Assembly: GCF_022678645.1 (NCBI RefSeq)
Contig: NZ_JALBWV010000010.1
Span: 1-64,000, forward strand
DNA length: 64,000 nt
Direction of reading: 5' to 3'
Origin: Saccharopolyspora soli
GTDB lineage: Bacteria; Actinomycetota; Actinomycetes; Mycobacteriales; Pseudonocardiaceae
Part shown: one piece after another, positions 8,677 through 15,162 of the stretch
Layout: every line of letters starts with the position of its first letter
How positions within the stretch are numbered: position 1 is the stretch's first letter
Position numbers and translations under genes: made by a program
The notes under the pieces: generated by a model
Database searches by the model: none
Told to the model about the DNA's origin: nothing
Seen by the model: the letters and a program-made list of their open reading frames with translations, nothing else

Positions 8677-10092
8677 GTGGCTCGCATCGGTGTCGTCAGC
8701 ATCTCCGACGGTCGTGATCACGTCCACGCGCGCAACGCGGAGTTCATCCAGTCCAAACAGGACGCTCTGGTGCGGGCGCTGCGCGGCGCCGGGCACGAGG
8801 TGGTGGTCGGCGACGACCTGATCGCCACCAACGCGCTGGCCACTTCGGTCTCCCGCAAGGTCGCCGCAGCCGACGTGGACGTCACCGTCTTCTACTACGC
8901 GGTGTGGGCGTTCCCGCACTTCACCATGCTGGCCGCGGACGCCACCCGCAGTCCGCTGGTGCTGGTGGCCAGCACCGACCCGACCGAACCGGGGTTGGTC
9001 GGCATGCTCGCCGCAGGCGGTGCGCTGGACCAGATCGGCCGTCGCCACACCCGCGCCTGGGGCGCCCCGGACGACGCCGAACTGGTCGACAAGATCAGCG
9101 TGCACGCCACCGCCTCCGCTGCGGTGCGGTCGCTGCACGGGGCCACGTTCGGCCGGTTCGGCGGGCGGCCGATGGGCATGAACACCGCGGTGGCCAACAC
9201 GGACCAGTGGATGCGCAAGTTCGGCATCGACGTGGAGGAGATCGACCAGTACGAGCTGGTCCTGCGGGCCGACAAGGCCGATCCGACCGAAGCGCGGAAA
9301 GCGCGCGAGTGGATCGAGCAGCACGCCGCCGGGGTGCACTACGACGGCAAGAAGCTGACCCCGGAGCTGCTGGAGCGGCAGATCCGGTCCTACCTGGCGA
9401 TCCGGGACATCATCGCGGAACGCAACCTGGACTTCTCCGGGATCAAGGCGCAGCCGGAGCTGACCGAGAACTTCGCCACCATGGACGTCACCGAGGCGTT
9501 CCTCAACGACCCCTACGACTGGAACGGGCCGAAGGAACCGCACGTCTGCGCCACCGAGGCGGACATGGACGGCGCGCTCACCATGCAGCTGTTCAAGGCG
9601 GTTTCCGGCACCCCGGTGCTGTTCGCCGACGTGCGGCACTACCACGCGGACCGGGACATCTGGGATCTGTGCAACTCCGGACAGCACGCCACCTGGTACG
9701 CCGCCCGCAGCGACGACCCGGCGGAGAACCTGGCGAAGGTCAACTTCTTCCCGGAGGTGTTCTTCTTCCCGGCCGGTGGTGCATCGGTGCAGCACATCGC
9801 GGCGCCGGGGCAGATGACGCTGGGGCGGCTCACCCGCGAGAACGGCGAATACCGGTTGCAGCTGATGCTCGGCGAGTTCGAGAGCTACGACGACGCGACC
9901 AACCAGGCGCTGATGGACCAGTCGACGCCGGAGTGGCCGCACGCCTTCGCCCGGCTGGACGCGCCGGGAGAGCTGTTCCTGTCGAAGTTCGGGGCCAACC
10001 ACATCCACGCTGTGCCGGGCGACCACCGCGCCGCCCTGCGGGCCGTCGCCGACCAGCTCGACGTCCGACTCGACGAGTGGACCCGGGGCTGA
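8677..10092 (+). CDS. L-fucose/D-arabinose isomerase-family protein
   Basis: A 471-residue aldose-ketose isomerase of the fucose isomerase superfamily (COG2407), shorter than the roughly 590 residues of FucI. The GTG start follows GGGAGG. In the C-terminal half, ATEADMDGA and LFADVR place E294 and D318 exactly 24 residues apart, like the Mn ligands E337 and D361 of E. coli FucI, and GANH (H442) matches the third ligand H528. In this setting the likely reaction is D-arabinose to D-ribulose, an activity FucI-type enzymes are known to have. L-fucose is less likely because no fuculose-phosphate aldolase is present. The kinase gene follows 103 bp downstream. Confidence 0.85.
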   Translation: MARIGVVSISDGRDHVHARNAEFIQSKQDALVRALRGAGHEVVVGDDLIATNALATSVSRKVAAADVDVTVFYYAVWAFPHFTMLAADATRSPLVLVASTDPTEPGLVGMLAAGGALDQIGRRHTRAWGAPDDAELVDKISVHATASAAVRSLHGATFGRFGGRPMGMNTAVANTDQWMRKFGIDVEEIDQYELVLRADKADPTEARKAREWIEQHAAGVHYDGKKLTPELLERQIRSYLAIRDIIAERNLDFSGIKAQPELTENFATMDVTEAFLNDPYDWNGPKEPHVCATEADMDGALTMQLFKAVSGTPVLFADVRHYHADRDIWDLCNSGQHATWYAARSDDPAENLAKVNFFPEVFFFPAGGASVQHIAAPGQMTLGRLTRENGEYRLQLMLGEFESYDDATNQALMDQSTPEWPHAFARLDAPGELFLSKFGANHIHAVPGDHRAALRAVADQLDVRLDEWTRG

Positions 10093-10102
10093 TCGGACCT
10101 AC

Positions 10103-10175
10103 GACGCGACGCGATTTCGCGGGAGATTGACTTCGCCCCTGGGAACGCGCACGTCTCGCGAAATCGCCCCTGGGT
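10103..10175. repeat. Spaced inverted and direct repeats between isomerase and kinase genes
   Basis: GCGATTTCGCG (10111-10121) and CGCGAAATCGC (10157-10167) are perfect inverted copies 35 bp apart, each half of the palindrome family seen at 18106 and 32663. CGCCCCTGGG also occurs twice (10134-10143 and 10165-10174). The role is unknown; an internal promoter, attenuation or an RNA-processing site are possible. Confidence 0.5.
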
Positions 10176-10195
10176 CGAGGAGGAGGACAGCGGAG

Positions 10196-11695
10196 ATGGC
10201 CGACGCAGTGTTGCTCGGGATCGATATCGGCACGTCGAGTTCCAAGGGGGTGTTGGTCGGCACCGGCGGGCGGATCATCGCTCGCGCGTCCCGGCCGCAC
10301 GAGACCTCCTACCCGCATCCGGGCTGGGTCGAGCACGACCCGGAATCGGTGTGGTGGGACGACTTCGCGGCGCTGGTCCGGGAACTGGTCCCGGCCGCCG
10401 AGGGCCGCGAGATCGTCGGCCTCGGCGTCAGCGGCATCGGCCCCGTGCTGCTGCCCGCCGACGGGGCCGGAAAACCGCTGCGCCCGGCCATCCTCTACGG
10501 CGTGGACACCCGCGCGACCGAGGAGATCGCGGAGCTCGCCGAGGAGTTCGGGGCCGACGAGATCCTGCGCCGGGGCGGCTCAGCGCTGTCCAGCCAGGCG
10601 GTGGGGCCGAAGATCCGGTGGTTGGCCAAGCACGAGCCGGAGGTCTACCAGCGCACCGAGATGCTGCTGATGTGCAGCTCCTACCTGGTGCACCGGCTGA
10701 CCGGCCGGTACGTGCTGGACCACCACTCGGCCAGCCAGTGCGATCCGCTCTACGACCTGCAGGCCCGCGACTGGGCAGCGGACTGGGTGGCGCGCGTGGC
10801 GCCGGAGCTGCCGCTGCCGGAACTGGCCTGGCCGACCGAGGTGGTCGGGCGGGTCACCGCGCAGGCCGCCGCCGAAACCGGGCTGCCCGAGGGACTTCCG
10901 GTCACCGCGGGCACGGTGGACGCGTGGGCGGAGGCCAGCAGCGTGGGCGTGCGGCAGCCCGGCGATGTGATGTTGATGTACGGCACCACGATGTTCTTCG
11001 TCGAGGTGCTGACCGAGGTGCGGCCGCATCCGGCGCTGTGGGGCACCTGCGGCGCGTTCCCGGACACGTACACGCTGGCCGCTGGGATGGCGACCTCGGG
11101 CGCGGTCACCCAATGGCTGCGCGATCTCGTCGGCGGCGACTTCGCCGAGTTGGTCGAGGAAGCCAGCGCGGTGCCCGCAGGCAGTCGCGGGCTGTTGCTG
11201 CTGCCGTACTTCGCGGGCGAGCGGACGCCGATCTTCGACCCGGACGCGCGCGGCATCCTCGCCGGGCTCACCACCGGCCACGGGCGAGCCGAGGTGTACC
11301 GGGCCGCGCTGGAGGGCATCGGCTTCGGGGTCCGGCACAACCTGGCGGCGATGGGCGAGGCGGGCGGTGCGGCTCGTCGACTGGTCGCCGTCGGAGGCGG
11401 CACGCAGGGCGGTTTGTGGACCCAGATCGTTTCCGACATCACCGGTCAGGAACAGCAGATCCCGGCCGAGACGGTCGGTGCGGCGTACGGGAACGCGCTG
11501 CTCGCGGGCATCGGTACCGGCACGGCCGTCGACGCGGACGACTGGAACCCGGTGACGCGGACCGTCCAGCCGAACCCGGCGAACACCGAACGTTACGACG
11601 CCTACTTCCGCCACTACCGGGATCTCTACGACTCGACGGTGCGGATCGCGCACTTCTTGGCAGGTGAGCAGCGCGCTGCGGACGAGCGCGGCTGA
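10196..11695 (+). CDS. FGGY-family pentulose kinase, probable D-ribulokinase
   Basis: A 499-residue sugar kinase. The ATG at 10196 has GAGGAGGA upstream and begins right before the domain; a longer frame starts inside the repeat region. FGGY_N opens with LLGIDIGTSSSKGVLVG (phosphate-binding loop). The catalytic aspartate is D242 in TAGTVDAWAEA. FGGY_C carries LVAVGGGTQGGLW. XylB, AraB, ribulokinase and fuculokinase types cannot be told apart by eye, but next to a FucI-type isomerase and a GH172 enzyme a D-ribulose kinase is the most economical role, feeding D-ribulose-5-phosphate into the pentose phosphate pathway. It is the last gene of the operon driven from 8476. Confidence 0.87.
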   Translation: MADAVLLGIDIGTSSSKGVLVGTGGRIIARASRPHETSYPHPGWVEHDPESVWWDDFAALVRELVPAAEGREIVGLGVSGIGPVLLPADGAGKPLRPAILYGVDTRATEEIAELAEEFGADEILRRGGSALSSQAVGPKIRWLAKHEPEVYQRTEMLLMCSSYLVHRLTGRYVLDHHSASQCDPLYDLQARDWAADWVARVAPELPLPELAWPTEVVGRVTAQAAAETGLPEGLPVTAGTVDAWAEASSVGVRQPGDVMLMYGTTMFFVEVLTEVRPHPALWGTCGAFPDTYTLAAGMATSGAVTQWLRDLVGGDFAELVEEASAVPAGSRGLLLLPYFAGERTPIFDPDARGILAGLTTGHGRAEVYRAALEGIGFGVRHNLAAMGEAGGAARRLVAVGGGTQGGLWTQIVSDITGQEQQIPAETVGAAYGNALLAGIGTGTAVDADDWNPVTRTVQPNPANTERYDAYFRHYRDLYDSTVRIAHFLAGEQRAADERG

Positions 11696-11716
11696 TCGGC
11701 GAAGAGTGCGTCCCCT

Positions 11717-11759
11717 GATCTTGTTAAGCTCATGCATTTGGGTGAGGGATAACAAGATC
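11717..11759. promoter_or_regulatory. Inverted repeat upstream of the secreted esterase
   Basis: GATCTTGTTA (11717-11726) and TAACAAGATC (11750-11759) are perfect inverted 10-mers with a 23-bp spacer, 17 bp before the esterase start. They could be a dimeric repressor site or a weak stem ending the kinase transcript. The AT-rich arms stand out in this GC-rich DNA, which favours an operator. Confidence 0.45.
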
Positions 11760-11776
11760 GGGGAGGCGCGGGACCG

Positions 11777-12715
11777 ATGCCGGTGACACGACGTGTCTTG
11801 GCGGTGTGCTTCGCCTTGGCGGCGTTGGTCGCGGCTGGCTGCTCGCGCGAATCGGACGCCGACGAGGCCCTGCCGGTCGACGTCGCGGTCCGCGACCTCG
11901 GCGCGGCCAGCGTGCTGCGCGACCAGGTCTACGCGCAGCGGGACACCGGCGCGCTGAAGTTGGATCTGTTCCTGCCGAAGCAGCACGACACGCCGATGCC
12001 GCTGGTGGTGTACGTGCACGGCGGCGGCTGGGATGCCGGTACCCGCGCGCTGGACGCGGACATCGCGGCGCCGGAGGCGCTGGCGGCGCAGCGCCTGCTG
12101 GAACACGGTTATGCAGTGGCCACTGTGGACTATCGGCTGACCGGTGTCGCGCAGTCCCCGGCGCAGGTCATCGACGTGGCGGACGCGGTGCGCTGGTTGC
12201 AGCAGCAGGCCGGTCAGTGGCAGCTCGACGCCAACCGGATCGGTCTTTGGGGCGCCTCGGCAGGTGGGCACCTGGTGGCGCAGCTCGGCGCGGTGGCCGG
12301 TGATCCGACGAAACCGGGCGGCGGGCTGTCCGGCATTCGCGCGGTGGTGGATTGGTTCGGCCCGACCGATATGAGCGCCGAGGCGCAGGTGGCGCATCCG
12401 CAGATGCAGGAATACGCGCGCCGGGTGATACAGCAGCTGCTCGGGTGCATGCCGGTGGACTGCCCGGCGAAGGCGGACGCGGCCAGCCCGATCAAGAACA
12501 TCTCCGGGGACGAGCCGCCGTTCCTGATCCAGCAGGGCACCGCGGATTCGCTGGTTCCGATGGACCAGACCCTGGACTTCGCCGCGAGCCTGCGCCGCCT
12601 GGGTGTCCCGGTCGAACTGCACCCCTACGAGGGCTTGGACCACGGTTTCGGCCGAGGCCCGCACAACGCGATGATCGTCGACACGGTTACGGCCTTCGTC
12701 GAAACCCACGTCTGA
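11777..12715 (+). CDS. Lipoprotein alpha/beta-hydrolase (esterase, HGGGW type)
   Basis: A 312-residue exported lipoprotein: basic n-region, hydrophobic core and lipobox VAAGC (Cys22). The alpha/beta-hydrolase domain has the oxyanion motif VHGGGW, the nucleophile elbow GASAGGH, an acid in GTADSLVP and a histidine in GLDHGFG. This is the order seen in BD-FAE/hormone-sensitive-lipase-like carbohydrate esterases and related peptidases. It directly follows the pentose locus on the same strand, so it might remove acyl groups from arabinan or other glycans, but that is only context. The inverted repeat upstream suggests separate control. Confidence 0.82.
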   Translation: MPVTRRVLAVCFALAALVAAGCSRESDADEALPVDVAVRDLGAASVLRDQVYAQRDTGALKLDLFLPKQHDTPMPLVVYVHGGGWDAGTRALDADIAAPEALAAQRLLEHGYAVATVDYRLTGVAQSPAQVIDVADAVRWLQQQAGQWQLDANRIGLWGASAGGHLVAQLGAVAGDPTKPGGGLSGIRAVVDWFGPTDMSAEAQVAHPQMQEYARRVIQQLLGCMPVDCPAKADAASPIKNISGDEPPFLIQQGTADSLVPMDQTLDFAASLRRLGVPVELHPYEGLDHGFGRGPHNAMIVDTVTAFVETHV

Positions 12716-12786
12716 ACCCCGAACCGCCCTTCCGCATCGCGGAGCCTCGCTTTTTCCCACTCGGCCGCGCTGATGTATGCCTTGGT

Positions 12787-13773
12787 TCAGAAACGTCCGT
12801 TCCCGCGGTCGGTGCGCTGAGCCGGGTCGATCCCTTCTGGTTCTGGGACCGGTAGCGAGCCGTTGACCAGGCCGTCTTCGTCCTGGCGGATGGTGCCGAT
12901 GCCGCCGGAACCCGCCGCGTCGGCCAGCGGTTGCACCGCGCTGCGGAAGGTCTCCAGGGCGTCGAGTTCGCGGCGTCGCGCGGAGACGAAGCGTTGCAGG
13001 TGCGTGCTGGAGAGGTTCACCGCTTCCACCGCACCGGACGCGGCGCGCTGCGCCCGGACGGCCTGGGCGCGCACCTGCTCGATGTCCTCGGCGATCGTGC
13101 GTTCCGTGGCCGCGAACATCGATGCCGCGGCAAGCACCGCGAATCCCGTTGGCCCGCAGAGGAAGACCCGCTTGTCCAACAGCCAGGTCAGCAGTTGCGG
13201 ATCGGTGTCCAAAGCGGCGATCACGGCGGCGTCGGAGGGCACGAACATGATCGATCCGTAGATCGCGTCGGCCCACTTCTGGTAGCCCTTGCTGGCGAGT
13301 TCGGTGGCGCGGGAGCGGATGTTGCGGACGTGCACGCGCAGGGCGTCGCCGCGCTCCTCGGGGTCGTCGGTTTCCATCGCCTCGGCCCACACGGCGAGGC
13401 TCGCCTTGGCGTCCACCGGGACCTGACGCCCACCGCCCACGGCCAGCACCATGTCCGGCCGCGCCGCGCCGCCGCCGGCCAGGTCGGTCTGCAGGGTGAA
13501 GTGGGTTCCCTCGCGCAGGCCCAGCGACCGCGCGGTTTCGACGAGCACCTGCTCGCCCAGTTCGCCGCGTCCGGTGATGGAGGCGAACGCCACCTCGTAG
13601 CGGCGCAGCGCGGCCTGCTGCTCGGTGGTGCGGGCCCGTTCGGCCTCCACCATGCGCAGGGCTTCGTCGGCGCGGCGCGCGCTGTCGGTGTACAGCCGCC
13701 AGATCAGCATCAGTGCTGCTGCGAACAGCAGTGTCAGCACGACGACGATGGTGATCAGGACGCCGGTACCCAC
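12787..13773 (-). CDS. rmuC: RmuC-family DNA recombination protein
   Basis: A 328-residue protein with an N-terminal membrane helix (about residues 4-26), a coiled coil rich in Ala, Arg and Glu (about 30-65) and the RmuC domain with GELGEQVLVE, PDMVLAV and the conserved VPVDAKASL and YIYGSIMFVPSDA-like region (here ADAIYGSIMFVPSD). RmuC proteins are thought to be nuclease-like and limit inversions at short inverted repeats. It is shorter than E. coli RmuC, as usual in actinobacteria. It is divergent from sbcD-sbcC, which also act on hairpin DNA, so the pairing makes sense functionally. Confidence 0.85.
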   Translation of the reverse strand: MGTGVLITIVVVLTLLFAAALMLIWRLYTDSARRADEALRMVEAERARTTEQQAALRRYEVAFASITGRGELGEQVLVETARSLGLREGTHFTLQTDLAGGGAARPDMVLAVGGGRQVPVDAKASLAVWAEAMETDDPEERGDALRVHVRNIRSRATELASKGYQKWADAIYGSIMFVPSDAAVIAALDTDPQLLTWLLDKRVFLCGPTGFAVLAAASMFAATERTIAEDIEQVRAQAVRAQRAASGAVEAVNLSSTHLQRFVSARRRELDALETFRSAVQPLADAAGSGGIGTIRQDEDGLVNGSLPVPEPEGIDPAQRTDRGNGRF

Positions 13774-13867
13774 ATGAGCTCCGTCCGGTAGTGGCCGCTG
13801 CGGCTCAAATGATGGCGGACCCGCCCGACAACATCGCGGACGACCGCGCCGCCGACGCCAGGAGCAT

Positions 13868-13886
13868 GATCACTTTTGGTGATCAA
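13868..13886. promoter_or_regulatory. Inverted repeat upstream of sbcDC
   Basis: TGATCAC (13868-13874) and GTGATCA (13880-13886) form a perfect 7-bp inverted repeat around TTTTG in the 204-bp space between divergent rmuC and sbcD. It could be an operator serving either gene. The rest of this gap holds no gene. Confidence 0.4.
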
Positions 13887-13977
13887 TGTGTCACTCATTG
13901 GTGTGAAGGTGCACGACACGCCGAAGCGATGTGGGGGGTCAACGATGTTCGGCGGCCTCGCCGATAGCTTGGGGCGC

Positions 13978-15162
13978 ATGCGAATGCTGCACACCTCCGA
14001 CTGGCACGTGGGACGGACGTTCCACGGTCGAGATCTGCTCGGAGATCAGGAAGCCGTCCTGGGTGGACTGGCGGATCTGGTCGCCGCCGAGCAGGTCGAC
14101 GTCGTGGTGGTCGCTGGCGATCTCTACGACCGCGCGGTGCCATCGGGCGAGGCGGTGCAGACGTGCGTGCGGGTGCTCGCCCGGATCCGCGAGGCGGGTG
14201 CCCAACTGGTGGTCACCTCGGGAAATCACGACTCCGCCGCGCGTGTCGGCGCGTTCGCGGAGTTCGCCGCGGCGGGCGGACTGCACCTGCGCACCCAGAT
14301 CGCCCGGCTGCACGAGCCGGTCGTGTTCACCGACCAGCACGGTCCGGTCGCCTGCTACGGGATCCCGTACCTCGAACCGGATACGGCGCGCCATGCGCTG
14401 CAAGCGTGCTCCGACGTCCCGGGTGCCAGCCCCGAGATCTCCGCGCGCGGCCACACGGCGGTGCTCACCGAAGCGATGAACCGGGTGCGCGCCGATCTGG
14501 CCGAACGTCCACCGGGGACTCGTTCCGCGGTGCTGGCGCACGCGTTCGTGACCGGGGGCGACGGCTGCGATTCGGAGCGCACCATCGCGGTCGGCGGCGT
14601 CGAGCAGGTACCGGGTTCGGTGTTCGACGGCGTCGACTACGTCGCGTTGGGACACCTGCACGGGCCACAGCGGCTCGCCGAGCACCTGCGGTATTCCGGC
14701 AGTCCGCTGGCGTATTCGTTTTCCGAGGTGGCACAGCGCAAATCGGTGTGGCTGGTGGACCTGGACGCGGACGGCCTGGCCGGTGTCGAGCGCCGCGAAC
14801 TGCCGGTGCCGCGACGACTCGCCACCGTGCGGGGTTTGCTGGACGACCTGCTCACCCAGCCCGAGTACACCGATCTGGAGGACTGCTACCTCTCGGCGAC
14901 CCTGACCGACGAGGTGCGGCCGCTGGAGCCGATGCGGCGGCTTCAACAGCGCTTTCCGCACGCCGTGCACCTGGAGTGGAAACCGGCGGCCGGTCGCGCG
15001 ACCGCGCCGCTGCGCTACGCCGAGATCGTGCGCGGCGCGGATGACCACGCCCTGGCCGCCCGGTTCGTGGCCGACTGCCGAGGAGCGGAACCGAGCGAAT
15101 CCGAGCGCACGTTGCTCACCGACGCGCTGCGCGCGGTCAGCGCGGCAGAGGGGGCGAGATGA
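13978..15162 (+). CDS. sbcD: Exonuclease SbcCD subunit D
   Basis: A 394-residue calcineurin-like phosphoesterase, the nuclease subunit of the SbcCD (Mre11-Rad50-like) complex that cuts DNA hairpins and blocked ends. Metal-binding motifs occur in order: SDWHVGR near the N-terminus, VAGDLYDR, SGNHDS, and later YVALGHLHGPQ. The ATG at 13978 begins right at the conserved MLHTSDWH start; the second ATG at 13984 would remove only two residues. Its stop overlaps the sbcC start (ATGA). Confidence 0.95.
   Translation: MRMLHTSDWHVGRTFHGRDLLGDQEAVLGGLADLVAAEQVDVVVVAGDLYDRAVPSGEAVQTCVRVLARIREAGAQLVVTSGNHDSAARVGAFAEFAAAGGLHLRTQIARLHEPVVFTDQHGPVACYGIPYLEPDTARHALQACSDVPGASPEISARGHTAVLTEAMNRVRADLAERPPGTRSAVLAHAFVTGGDGCDSERTIAVGGVEQVPGSVFDGVDYVALGHLHGPQRLAEHLRYSGSPLAYSFSEVAQRKSVWLVDLDADGLAGVERRELPVPRRLATVRGLLDDLLTQPEYTDLEDCYLSATLTDEVRPLEPMRRLQQRFPHAVHLEWKPAAGRATAPLRYAEIVRGADDHALAARFVADCRGAEPSESERTLLTDALRAVSAAEGAR

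Noticed and set aside
10580..13390. 936-codon minus-strand frame opposite the kinase and esterase genes
   Set aside because: Composition is Arg/His/Pro-rich as expected of antisense GC-rich frames; only its far end coincides with the real rmuC region, in another frame.
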